From Rhizobium sullae (GTDB lineage Bacteria; Pseudomonadota; Alphaproteobacteria; Rhizobiales; Rhizobiaceae): DNA of 64,000 bases. Shown in pieces: positions 34,713-44,400 of the stretch (position 1 is the stretch's first letter; each line of letters opens with the position of its first letter). A model generated the notes under the pieces. That model was not told the origin of the DNA, did not search any database, and was given only the letters and a program-made list of their open reading frames with translations. The stretch is from assembly GCF_025200715.1 (NCBI RefSeq), contig NZ_CP104144.1, forward strand, positions 186,001-250,000, written 5' to 3'. A program made the position numbers and the translations under genes.

Positions 34713-34803
34713 GTGGTTGCTCCTGACAATGGCCGAGCTTTGCGCTGGAATAGCCGCTAAAGGAAGCTTATGCTTCTGATGCAATGCATAAGGAATTCTT
34801 TGT

Positions 34804-35682
34804 ATGCCGCTCAATCTGGAGCATCTCGCATCGTTCATTGACGTTGTCGATCTCGGAAGTTTCACGGCTGCTGCAGAGAAGGCAGGTCTTACGCAGCCGG
34901 CGGTGAGCCTTCAGATCAAGCTCCTTGAGCAACGGCTGGGCGTGAAGCTGATCGAGCGCGTCGGACGGCGCGCACGGCCGACGGCGGCTGGAAGCGGTTT
35001 GATTGCCTATGCTCGCCGGATGATGGATGAGTCGCGGGCGGCTGAAGAAGCAATGATGCCGCACCGTGACGGCACCTCAGGCCGGATACGTATCGGGAGC
35101 GGAGGCACGGCATCCATCCATCTGCTGCCGAAGGCGATCACGGCTGTAAAGAAGCGGATGCCGGGTCTCGATATCACCGTCCGCATTGGCAACACCGACG
35201 ACATTTTGCGCGACCTCGAAGCGAACCTGCTCGATCTTGCGGTTGTAACGTTACCCGCTTCCGGTCGTGCTTTCGAGGTCGAGCCGTTTTATCGGGATGA
35301 ACTGCTCGCCGTTGCTCCAAAGGGGAGCGAATTGCCTGATGGCGGTCCAGATGCCGCGTTCCTGGGGGAGAAGACACTGCTTCTTTACGAAGGCGGCAAC
35401 ACGCGCCGCGCGACGGACGGCTGGATGGCAGCAGCAGGGCACAAGGCACGGCCAGCCATGGAATTCGGAAGCGTGGAAGCGATCAAGGAACTGGTCGCCG
35501 CCGGCCTTGGATGGTCGATCCTTCCAGGGCTCGCCCTGAAACGCGATCGCACGGATCGGATCATCACGTCACCTCTAAACCCCAGGCTCGAACGCGAGCT
35601 CGGAATGGTTCTGCGTCGGGACAAGCACCTGACGCGCGGCCTCCGGGAGATGATGAAGTGCCTCCTGGACTCCAAGGCATAG
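34804..35682 (+). CDS. LysR-family regulator
   Basis: This 292-residue protein has the classic N-terminal helix-turn-helix (LASFIDVVDLGSFTAAAEKAGLTQPAVSLQIKLLEQRLG, residues 8-47) and a periplasmic-binding-like effector domain from about residue 90 (GRIRIGSGGTASIHLLPKAI). It is divergent from the DUF1127 gene with 90 bases between, the standard arrangement for a LysR protein and its target. Whether it has other targets is not visible. The start ATG is at the proper distance from the HTH. Confidence 0.9.
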   Translation: MPLNLEHLASFIDVVDLGSFTAAAEKAGLTQPAVSLQIKLLEQRLGVKLIERVGRRARPTAAGSGLIAYARRMMDESRAAEEAMMPHRDGTSGRIRIGSGGTASIHLLPKAITAVKKRMPGLDITVRIGNTDDILRDLEANLLDLAVVTLPASGRAFEVEPFYRDELLAVAPKGSELPDGGPDAAFLGEKTLLLYEGGNTRRATDGWMAAAGHKARPAMEFGSVEAIKELVAAGLGWSILPGLALKRDRTDRIITSPLNPRLERELGMVLRRDKHLTRGLREMMKCLLDSKA

Positions 35683-35999
35683 TTGAGCAAGCTTCGCAGC
35701 TGATACCACCGAGGCTGCGGACTGGGGCGCATCGTTCCGCGCGATATCTCGCGATCGGGCCGAAAGCTACAGGGCTGGTCGTGCTCCATTCGAGGATGCG
35801 GCTTCCCGCGATTGAGTAAGCTTCAAATCAATTCATTGTTCAGGAGTTTCATGGTGCGGATTGGAGGGTATAGTCAAAACCCTTATGAGAGTAGAGCAAG
35901 TGAAACGCTCAAGCCGCTCGCCGGCCGCAGCAGATCCTATAAGATCTGAAAACGCAGCAAATGGGCGTCGACGAAATGTAAGGTGGATTGGCCAGACAA
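35683..35999. other. no convincing gene
   Basis: The sequence between the LysR gene and the phosphotransferase gene has no supported open frame. AAGGTGGA just before 35988 may be the ribosome binding site of the next gene. Confidence 0.4.
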
Positions 36000-36761
36000 A
36001 TGTCCATTGTTCCTCATGAATACGGCCCGCTTATTGGTGCAGGCAAAGAGGCGGAAGTCTATGGGGCCGGAGACTTGGTTCTTAAATTGTACAGGCAGTC
36101 TGCTTCCAAAGCGTCTGCATTCCGTGAAGCAGCGGCATTGTCCATAATCGAGGGGTTGGACCTGCCGGCCCCAAAAGTCCAAGGGGTTTGTCAGTTGCAC
36201 GGCCGTTGGGGTCTCGTGATGACCCGGGCAGAGGGCCAGACATTTGGTGAGACCATAATGTTGCGGCCAGAAGAGTTGGCCAACCGCCTTCACATGTTGG
36301 CAAAATTGCAGGCGCAAATCCATGTGCGCAGCGGCAAGGGGCTATCAGGCCTGAAAGCCCGTCTGCGATCAGACATCGAAGGCGGCATGAAACTACCAGG
36401 CACGACAAAAAGATCTCTCTTGAACCGGCTTGAAAGGTTGCCGGACGGTGACCGGCTTTGCCATGGAGATTTCCATCCCTGGAACGTACTTGGATCAGTT
36501 GACGGAACCATGGTCATTGACTGGTTGGATGCCAGCCGCGGAGAACCCGCAGCCGACGTCTGCAGGACCTATGTCCTTTTGCATCATAAGTTTCCCATGA
36601 TCGCGGAGGCCTATTTGGAGGTGTACACCGAAGTCAGCGAGTTGGAGAAGCAGGCCGTTCTGGCATGGTTGCCCCTCGTTGCCGCCGCGCGCCTCGCCGA
36701 AGGTGTCCCGGACGAAGTGGAAAGCCTCCTGGAATTGGTTGAAGCCGCCGAAGCAAACTAA
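36000..36761 (+). CDS. phosphotransferase-family (APH-like) kinase
   Basis: This 253-residue protein has the aminoglycoside/choline kinase fold. Landmarks are the glycine-rich GAGKEAEVYGAGDLVLKLY near residues 13-32 with the ATP-binding lysine, the catalytic loop CHGDFHPWNVLG near residues 152-163 and the metal-binding aspartate in VIDWLDASRGEPAADV. Such proteins phosphorylate small molecules, and resistance cannot be inferred from sequence alone. The base composition is slightly lower in GC than its neighbours, and an AraC remnant adjoins it, so transfer is possible. A TTG at 35988 is an alternative start. Confidence 0.85.
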   Translation: MSIVPHEYGPLIGAGKEAEVYGAGDLVLKLYRQSASKASAFREAAALSIIEGLDLPAPKVQGVCQLHGRWGLVMTRAEGQTFGETIMLRPEELANRLHMLAKLQAQIHVRSGKGLSGLKARLRSDIEGGMKLPGTTKRSLLNRLERLPDGDRLCHGDFHPWNVLGSVDGTMVIDWLDASRGEPAADVCRTYVLLHHKFPMIAEAYLEVYTEVSELEKQAVLAWLPLVAAARLAEGVPDEVESLLELVEAAEAN

Positions 36762-36822
36762 CTTTTTTCAGAACCAAGCAGCTTAATCATCGAAATGCGC
36801 CATCGCGCATCAGTGGGCGCCG

Positions 36823-37060
36823 CTATCCACCACGGTTGGTCCGGAGTACGCTTCGTGGCGCAACGCCAAACCGTCTTTTGAACGCCGTGGAGAAGTTGGC
36901 CGGACTGTTGTAGCCGGCAAGCGCACTGGCTTCCTGGATATTCATGGCACCGGTCGTCAAGGCGGCATGAGCGTTGTCCAGACGGCAGTCGGTGATGAGA
37001 CCGCACTGCCGCAATCGCAAGAATGCTTGAACACCTCTGCCCGCACGCGCGTGGAAGAGC
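36823..37060 (-). pseudogene. remnant of an AraC-family regulator (C-terminal DNA-binding part)
   Basis: The - strand frame ending at 36823 encodes MNIQEASALAGYNSPANFST followed by AFKRRFGVAPRS. This is the second helix-turn-helix and end of an AraC/XylS domain. Upstream, QAFLRLRQCGLITDCRLDNAHAAL fits the linker between the two HTH units, but a stop codon (near 37062) and apparent frame changes cut off the first HTH, and no effector domain is found. The gene is therefore truncated and very likely dead. It abuts the methyltransferase gene. Confidence 0.7.
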
Positions 37061-37193
37061 CATTATCGAGGTGGCCAACAGGGATGAGATCGATCATCCC
37101 GTCGCGATGCGAAGCTGCCATCGAGATCGAGTGGCTCTGTCCCAGCGAAATCCCTCAAAACTGTCCGACGCAGTTGTACCAAAAGGGTGTTCA

Positions 37194-37808
37194 TCACTTC
37201 GGCCGCGCACTGCCCTCGTACATGTACGTCATGGGCTTCGGACCGGGCATGTAACCGGTCTGCAGCCGATCGAGGCGAAAGCCGCCCGCCTCGATCATCG
37301 CGCGGATCGGACGGTTGAGGTGGCAGCCACCGCTAATGCGCCGCCAGGCCGGCGTCAGCCAGTTTTGCCATCGGCGCACGCTCTCGTCGGGCGCGAGGCC
37401 ATGTTCGACGAAGAGCAGTCGGCCGCTCGGACGGAGCACACGCCGCATCTCGGAGAGTGCCGCACCAGCCTTCGGGATCGTGCACAGGGTCCAAGTCGTC
37501 ACGACAGTGTCAACGCTCTGGTCTTCGAGCGGTATCTCCTCTGCGGAAGCCGCAAGGAAACGGACTGGGAGTTCACGTCGGTATGGCGCCTCGCGGGCCA
37601 TGTCGATGAGCTGGGCGGCCGGATCGAGGGCCAGGATTTCGTGTACGCCATATCCATAAAAGGGCAGGTTCATGCCCGATCCAACGCCGATCTCGAGAAT
37701 GCAGCCCTGCGCGCCGCCGATCACACGTTCGCGATAAGGTACCAGGCGTTTGTTGCGCATCGAAAGATGGCATAGCCTCGGCAGGATCACATCATTGTAG
37801 AAGCTCAT
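37194..37808 (-). CDS. class I SAM-dependent methyltransferase
   Basis: This 204-residue protein has the SAM-binding motif I LEIGVGSGMNLPFY near residue 38, motif II LALDPAAQLIDMA, and a motif III region VVTTWTLCTIPKAGAALSEMRRVLRPSGRLLFVEHG typical of UbiE/Coq5-like enzymes. It is close to the group often annotated as phospholipid N-methyltransferase-like or generic methylase. The substrate is unknown. The ATG at 37808 has GGGGAGG six bases upstream. The frame continues further upstream without protein character. It appears monocistronic. Confidence 0.87.
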   Translation of the reverse strand: MSFYNDVILPRLCHLSMRNKRLVPYRERVIGGAQGCILEIGVGSGMNLPFYGYGVHEILALDPAAQLIDMAREAPYRRELPVRFLAASAEEIPLEDQSVDTVVTTWTLCTIPKAGAALSEMRRVLRPSGRLLFVEHGLAPDESVRRWQNWLTPAWRRISGGCHLNRPIRAMIEAGGFRLDRLQTGYMPGPKPMTYMYEGSARPK

Positions 37809-38234
37809 CGCAAACCTCCCCGGCCGTCGTGATGCCTTGCTCTTCCGTTCCCGGCGCGCGACAGTCCTCAGACATCGGCATCCGCCGACCTTGCAAGGGA
37901 ATGCGCGCGGATCAGGATCTTGTCGAATCCACCTGCACCCGCCGGTGACGGCCGCAGCGGAGGCGCGTGCGTCGGATCTATCCATTGGCTATTGTTAGCT
38001 CCTCTGCTTGTCCGGCGGAAGTCCAAGGAAGGAGAGCCGGTCTCCGGGGATGCCGGCGATTGTCTAAGCATCTCGAGACGCCACACTGTCGCCTGGCCGG
38101 GCAGGCTTCTTCAACGGATCATGCGTCGGATTCCCTTGGAGGAGAGCCAAGGACTATCCGGGCGTGTCGATCCTCGACCTTGGATTTCAACCGCCATCAG
38201 GATAGCGTCGGCCCGAAACAGACAGCGAGGACTG
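37809..38234. other. no convincing gene
   Basis: This is the divergent intergenic region between the methyltransferase and DUF6880 genes. Frames are open on the + strand but lack protein character and a ribosome binding site until GAGG just before 38235. Confidence 0.45.
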
Positions 38235-39671
38235 ATGGCAGCCAAGACGACCCTCAATGCGAAAAACCTGGAGGCACTTGGCGCACAGCGCCTTGCTGAG
38301 CTGCTCCTTGAGATCAGCACTGGCAGTGCAGCCCATAAGCGACGGCTGCGTATGGAACTGGCCGGCAATCACAGTAGCGCAGAGGTCGGACGCGAGGTGC
38401 GCAAACGGCTCGCCAGCATTGCACGTGCCCGCACCTTTATCGATTGGCGCAAGGTCAAGGCGCTGAAGACGGATTTGGAGACGCAGAGGAAGACGATAGT
38501 CGACATCGTCGCCGCTGACGATCCAAATGAGGCCTTCGAACTCATCTGGCAATTCCTTTCCCTTGCCGATTCAATCTTTGAGAGATCCGACGACGGCAGC
38601 GGCTCGCTCATTCAGAGTTTTCATCAGGCTTGCGTTGACGCCGGCATCATAGCCAAGTCGGCGGGTATGGACGCAGGAGTCCTTGCCAGCAAGATCTGCG
38701 CAGCGGTGCAGGATAATGGCTACGGCCAGTATGACCGGCTGATCACGGCGATGGCGCCGGCGCTGGGCAAAGATGGGTTGGAACGACTGAAGACCTTGTT
38801 GATGCAGTGGTCGAGGGAGCCGCAGGAGAAGCCAGTCCAGCGCGATCGCCAGGTCATCGGCTGGAGCAGCAAAGGGCCGATCTACGAGGACGAGATCTTC
38901 GGCGATCACCGGGAACTGACGGTGCGCATCGCCCTCCAGGAAATCGCCGATGCCCTTGGTGACGTTGACGCCTATATCGCCCAGCAGCCGGAGAAGAGCC
39001 GTAAAGCGCCAATGGTCGCAGCCGACATTGCCAACCGTCTGCTTTCGGCAGGACGAGCCGAAGAGGCTCTCCAAGCGCTGGATAAGGTCGACACACTGCG
39101 CAGGTCCGACGTTCCGTTCGAGTGGCAGCTCGCCTACGTCGAAACGCTGGAGGCCCTGGAACGCGGCGACGAGGCACAAGCTTATCGATTGCAGAGCTTC
39201 GAGGGGTCGCTGAACGACGAGCACCTGCGCGCTTATCTACGCCGTCTTCCGGACTTCGATGACATGGAGGCAGAAGAAAAGGCGTTCGCCTATGTCCATG
39301 CCTTTCCGGACGCTCACGGGGCTCTCGCGTTTTTCCTTCGCTGGCCAGCGCCCTCCGAGGCGGCAAAGCTGGTCATAAAGCGACGGATGGAGCTCGACGG
39401 CGACCTGTACGGGTTGATGACGTCGGCAGCAGGGGTCCTAGCGGAGAAGCATCCGCTCGCGGCAACCGTTGTGCTGCGCTCCATGATCGACTTCACCCTC
39501 GATAGCGCACGATCCAGTCGCTACAAGCACGCGGCGCGCCATCTTGCGGAATGTGCATCCCTGGCGCGGTATATTGATGATTTTGGCAGCGCCGGATCCC
39601 ACGACGCCTATCTTGCAGACTTGAAACATCGACATGGAAAAAAGCATGGCTTCTGGAGCCTGTCGCCCTAA
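38235..39671 (+). CDS. DUF6880 family protein
   Basis: This 478-residue cytosolic protein begins MAAKTTLNAKNLEALGAQRL and is mostly helical, with repeat-like stretches such as IANRLLSAGRAEEALQALDKV and YVETLEALERGDEAQAYRLQSF that resemble TPR units. It matches what I know as DUF6880, a family common in Proteobacteria without a defined role. I see no catalytic motif. It stands alone, next to a decayed vsr gene and the YhaO/YhaN-like pair. The ATG at 38235 has GAGG a few bases upstream. Earlier open frame is not protein-like. Confidence 0.75.
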   Translation: MAAKTTLNAKNLEALGAQRLAELLLEISTGSAAHKRRLRMELAGNHSSAEVGREVRKRLASIARARTFIDWRKVKALKTDLETQRKTIVDIVAADDPNEAFELIWQFLSLADSIFERSDDGSGSLIQSFHQACVDAGIIAKSAGMDAGVLASKICAAVQDNGYGQYDRLITAMAPALGKDGLERLKTLLMQWSREPQEKPVQRDRQVIGWSSKGPIYEDEIFGDHRELTVRIALQEIADALGDVDAYIAQQPEKSRKAPMVAADIANRLLSAGRAEEALQALDKVDTLRRSDVPFEWQLAYVETLEALERGDEAQAYRLQSFEGSLNDEHLRAYLRRLPDFDDMEAEEKAFAYVHAFPDAHGALAFFLRWPAPSEAAKLVIKRRMELDGDLYGLMTSAAGVLAEKHPLAATVVLRSMIDFTLDSARSSRYKHAARHLAECASLARYIDDFGSAGSHDAYLADLKHRHGKKHGFWSLSP

Positions 39672-39805
39672 GTCCGTCCGACATGCGAGAGATTGAGCAT
39701 GAGCAGGATGACAAAACACCTTCCGGCACGCCGATCCGCCTACCTGGGGAACAGGACCGCGCATCTTCGAGGTCTTTCTCGATCAGACCTGCCCATTCTC
39801 GGTGA

Positions 39806-40045
39806 GGGCCTTCAACATATCGGCTTCATGGCGCGCGTCTGCCGGGCCGACCGGATATAGTGCTTTCTTCAAGGGGATGGCTATTTTCGTCCACGGATGT
39901 TTCTGGCATCGCCATTCAGGTTGCCGCTGGTGCAGCCCTCCTGCATCAAACCCGGAGTTCTGGACTGTGAAGTTCGACCGGAATGTGGCTCGAGATCAGG
40001 AGGTGCTGTCGTGGGCGCGGTCGCGAGCTGTGATTTCGACAGCGA
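39806..40045 (+). pseudogene. vsr: remnant of a Vsr-type DNA mismatch endonuclease gene
   Basis: Two pieces of a Vsr protein lie in different + frames. 39818-39868 encodes YRLHGARLPGRPDIVLS. After a frame change before 39877, the next frame encodes MAIFVHGCFWHRHSGCRW, then NPEFWTVKFDRNVARD. VHGCFWHRH and PEFWxxKFxxNVxRD are hallmark Vsr motifs around the zinc and catalytic site. The N-terminal third is missing and the C-terminal WRVxxxWECxL motif is degraded. Vsr repairs T:G mismatches made by Dcm-type cytosine methylases, and no such methylase is present here. The gene is broken by at least one frameshift. Confidence 0.8.
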
Positions 40046-40216
40046 TCTTGTTCGCCCGCATTCGCGTCGAGGCCCGAAATCTCGAAGGAGGGTTTCGTCA
40101 GCTTAATCCAGCACGCGCTCGGCCTTACTTGTGGAAAATGGAACAAAACGCGAATATGTTCTGGCGCGAACCCTGGCATTGCCTTATCAATCGGGCGCAA
40201 TGGATGAGGTTCGGAT

Positions 40217-41482
40217 TTGGCCTATCGCTTCCTGCATACTGCGGACATTCACCTCGACTCGCCGTTGAGGACGCTTGCCTTGCGGAATCCCGAACTGTCC
40301 GAGTTTATTGGGTTGGCTACCAGACGCGCCTTCGTCCGAGTAATAGACCTCTGCCTTGAAGAGCAGGTTGACGCTCTCATACTTGCCGGCGACCTCTACG
40401 ACCGGGATCAGACCTCGATGAAGACCGCCCGCTTCCTGGCCGAACAGCTCCAACGCCTGCATACGGCCGGAATCCGCACTTTCATCATTCGTGGCAATCA
40501 CGACGCCCTGTCTAAAATAACAGCGGAGCTGATAATGCCGGACAGCGTCAAGGTTTTCGGCGCGGCCTCGGAAGTCGTTTCAATCGACCGCGCTCCAGGC
40601 GGCTTCCCGGTCGCAATCCACGGCCTCAGTTTCGCCAAGCCACACGCTCCCGAAAGTTTGCTGAAACACTATTCTCTTCCCGTTCCCGACGCGGTCAACA
40701 TTGGCGTGATGCATACAAGCCTGGGCGGTTCTGAAAAGCATGACCTTTATGCGCCGTGCAGCGTCGCCGACCTTCAGCAGAGTGGTTTCCGCTATTGGGC
40801 GCTCGGCCACATTCACAAGCGGTCGATAATCGAGCACCCGTCGTCCACCATAGTCATGCCTGGCATGCCCCAGGGACGCGACATCAACGAGGACGGCCGG
40901 AAATCCGTATCCCTTGTCACGGTTAGGGACGACCGCTCGATCTTGATCGAGGAACGGCAAACGAGCGTGGCTCAATTCGATCGGCTGGTCGTCGACGTCT
41001 CTAGGGCAGACGACTGGAAGGATCTGATCGGCGACATCGCCTCGAAACTCGAAGAGCTCCGGTCAAATACGGCTTCCGATCATCTTGTTGCCCGCATTCA
41101 GATAACCGGCAGGAGCAAACTGGCTTGGCGAATCCGCCGTGACCTGGACCTTCTTCGCACCGAAATGGAAACGCGTGGTTCGATCATCGGGAAGACGTGG
41201 ATCGACAAGGTGCAGAGCACGTGCTCTGCACCAGAGCAAGCCGGCGTCCAATCTGGAGCACTGGAAGAGCTCGCGACCATCATGGACGGCGAGATCAGTG
41301 GCTCGCCAGCCTATCGTAATGAGCTTCGCAACGTCGCCGACGAGCTGCGCGGCCAGCTTCCCGCCGAACTGCGGGACACTTTCGGTGCCGATGAGGAGGC
41401 GTTCGAGAGCATTCTGTCGAGCTTCACTCGGGAGGGATCCGCGAACGTGCTTGCGCGCCTCAGGGGCGGCGAGGGAGAATAG
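40217..41482 (+). CDS. metallophosphoesterase DNA repair exonuclease (SbcD/YhaO-like)
   Basis: This 421-residue protein has all the metallophosphatase motifs of the Mre11/SbcD group: FLHTADIHLDSP at residues 5-16, AGDLYDRD near 56-63, RGNHDA near 95, MHTSLGG near 165 and LGHIHKR near 196. It should act as a manganese-dependent nuclease. The length and C-terminal part fit the YhaO branch rather than SbcD. It is followed directly, with no gap, by a large SMC-type ATPase, its natural partner. The start is a TTG with GAGG eight bases upstream. No ATG lies at the right place. Confidence 0.88.
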   Translation: MAYRFLHTADIHLDSPLRTLALRNPELSEFIGLATRRAFVRVIDLCLEEQVDALILAGDLYDRDQTSMKTARFLAEQLQRLHTAGIRTFIIRGNHDALSKITAELIMPDSVKVFGAASEVVSIDRAPGGFPVAIHGLSFAKPHAPESLLKHYSLPVPDAVNIGVMHTSLGGSEKHDLYAPCSVADLQQSGFRYWALGHIHKRSIIEHPSSTIVMPGMPQGRDINEDGRKSVSLVTVRDDRSILIEERQTSVAQFDRLVVDVSRADDWKDLIGDIASKLEELRSNTASDHLVARIQITGRSKLAWRIRRDLDLLRTEMETRGSIIGKTWIDKVQSTCSAPEQAGVQSGALEELATIMDGEISGSPAYRNELRNVADELRGQLPAELRDTFGADEEAFESILSSFTREGSANVLARLRGGEGE

Positions 41483-44400
41483 ATGCGCCTGAACCGTCTC
41501 GACCTCAGCCGGTACGGCAAGTTCACCGATAGCGTGATCGACTTTGGCGGGCGGCCTGCGACGTCGCCGGATCTGCACATCATCTACGGCCCCAACGAGG
41601 CGGGGAAGTCGACGACCCTAGACGCGATCCTGGACCTGATATTCGGGATTGGCAGCTCCAGCAGATATGGCTTCCTTCATCCCTATGCGACGATGAGGAT
41701 AGGCGCCAGCATCGAGGTCGCCGGTCAGGACCGTGAATTCGTCCGTATCAAGCGACAGCAGAACAGCCTCCTCGACGGTGAGGATCGGCCTTTGGCCGAG
41801 GGCTTGATCAAGGCCGATCTCGGCGGCATCGACCGGGACGCCTTCACGACGATGTTCTCGCTCGACGATGAGACGCTCGAAAACGGAGGCGAGGGCATCC
41901 TCGCGAGCAAAGGCGACCTTGGAGAGCTGCTGTTTTCGGCCAGCGCGGGACTTTCCGAGCTGAGCCGGCAACTGTTATCGATTAGAGCCGAAGCAGATGG
42001 GTTCTATAAGTATCGTGCGCGCAGCGGCCTTCTGGCCGACCTCAAGTCAAAGCTCGCTGCGCTCAAGGCGGAACGCGAGGCGCTCGACGTCCAGGCGAGC
42101 GACCATGAACGTCTGATTGGTGAGCGAGATCGCTTAAGCCGTCTCTACGACGAAGTAATCGCCGAACGGGCGGGAACGCAGCGGCGCATCGATGAAATCA
42201 GGCACATCCTTCATGCGATGCCTACGATGGCCAGACTTCTGAGTTCAAGGGAGCGGCTTGCAGCCTTGTTAGAAGTCCCGGAACCGCCGGAAAACTGGAG
42301 GCAGGAGCTTCCGGGCCTCAGAAAGGCTGAGATCGAGCACCTCGTCAAGCGGAGGGACATCTCAAGATCGAAATCTCTGGTCGACGACGAGGCGGCCGGC
42401 ATAGCGCCGGATCCCGTAGCATTACGTTTGGCCTTGCGAATGGACGAGCTTGCGGAGCTTAAGGCTCGCTACACGACGGCGCAGAAAGACATTCCAAAAA
42501 TTACCGCAAGGGCCGCTGAGCTTTCTATAGAGAGCATTCTTCTGCGGCTCGGGAAACCGGGAGAGGCATCGCCGACTAGGTTGGTGCTGGACGCAGCGAC
42601 GGTCGGGAAATTGCGAGGGCTCATAGGGGCCAAATCGGGCGTCGATGCGCGGGCGGCGGCGGCAGCCGATGAACTCGCCAAGATCGAACGGCTGCTCGCC
42701 GAGGAGCATTCAAGCGCGCCGCAGATCGAGACTATAAGCCCGGACAAGGTGAAGGCCTTCGAATACCTCGCGGCGACGATGAAATCTGTACCGCGGTCGG
42801 ATGACGTCGTTGCGCTCCGATCGATCGCACGAAGGCGCGACGGGTCCGCCAGCGCTCTTTCCGAAGCGCTGGCGCGACTGCTCCCGTGGCGCGACACTGC
42901 CGACCGACTTGCTGCGATGACATGTCCTTCCGCAGGCAGACTGGAAAACTGGAAGGTCCTGTTTAAGCGCGGCGAAGAGCTACTATGGACAGCCCACGGT
43001 GAGCTGGAACGGCTCGTGGCCGAGTCCAAACGACTGGACGCCGAGATTGAAGTCGTGCGACGGCAGGTGGGAGAGGTCGATGAAGCGAATGCCGTGTTAG
43101 TCCGCGCCGACCGGGAGAGGGCTTGGGCGGCGCACCGGGAAAGGATGGACGCCGGCACCGCCGATTCCTTTGAAGCGGCGATGAGAGCGGACGATCATCT
43201 CGCTTCGCAGCGGCTCGCGCACTTTTCCGAGATTGGCAAGCTCAACCAGCTTCTTCAACGGCAAGCTTCGGTCCGCTCGGAGATCGAAACTGGCCGGGAC
43301 CGTGAGCGGCGGGCGCTCGCGGATATAGAGGAAGTAAAGTCGGCGATATCGGAGCAGGCCCAGAAATTTGCCCCAGGCGTCGCCTTCAGCCTTGATCCAT
43401 CCGAGCTTGAAGATTGGTTGCGCAGGCGCGAGGAGGCGCTCAAGTCGAGAGACGAATTGTTAAGTGTCGAACAAGAGCTCGGCGATGCTGAAGATCGGGT
43501 GAGCCGAGCAAAACGAACGCTGATGGAGGCGATGAGCCGGGTCGGGGTGCCATTTCATCAGGATGCCGAAATCGCCAGCCTTGTCGCAAAAGCTGAAGAG
43601 GCGCTCGATGCTTTCCATGCTGCGGTGAGCAGCGCCCAGCAAATACACCGGCTTCAAAAGGAATACGTCGAGCGCCAAGACGCCGCGGAGAGAGCTGCTC
43701 GCGCTTCGAGGATCTGGAAAACCGAGTGGGAAGAGGTTTGCGGCGGATGCTGGCTTGGCGAGCTCGGGGCCATTCCCAACACCGGTTCCGTCACGGAAAT
43801 CCTGTCGACGCTCGAGAATCTCGCCTCGGCGATCGACGCGAGAGAGGGCCTGATCGACCGAATCCAGAAGATGGAAAAGGATAAGGCCCATTTCGAAAAG
43901 GAAGTGCTCGAAATCTGCGGGTTGCTTTCGATTGTTCCGGATCGCTCCGCGAACGACCTCGCGCAGGAGATAGCCGAACGGGTCAGGGACGCCGGCTTGA
44001 ATGAAGAGCGTCGCGAAAAGCTTTACGGCGACCTGGATTCGCTTCGCGTAGATGAGCGGCAACTGCAGTTGTCTGAAGAGATGTTCGATGCACGGCTGAG
44101 GGTGATGCTCGACTATTTCGGCGTGACAACGCTTGCCGAGGTCGAATCCCATATGGAGATTGCGAAGCAGCGACGTGAGCTGTCGAATACGATCCTCGAC
44201 CTGGAGCATGAACTTCTTCAGACGACCGGTGCGCCTGCTATTTCGCTGATCGAGGAGCTGGTGGCCGCGGCCGACAGGCAGGAGCTGGAAAACGAGCTCG
44301 CACGACTGACGCCGGTTCTTGAGGATCAAGATGCCAGGTGCCGGGATGTGTTTCATGCTCGATCCAACGCCGAGGATGCGTTAGATGCGATCGGCGGTGA

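Noticed and set aside
36000..36761. Antibiotic-resistance phosphotransferase
   Set aside because: Only the general fold and catalytic loop are visible. The family includes many kinases of ordinary metabolites, so resistance cannot be claimed.
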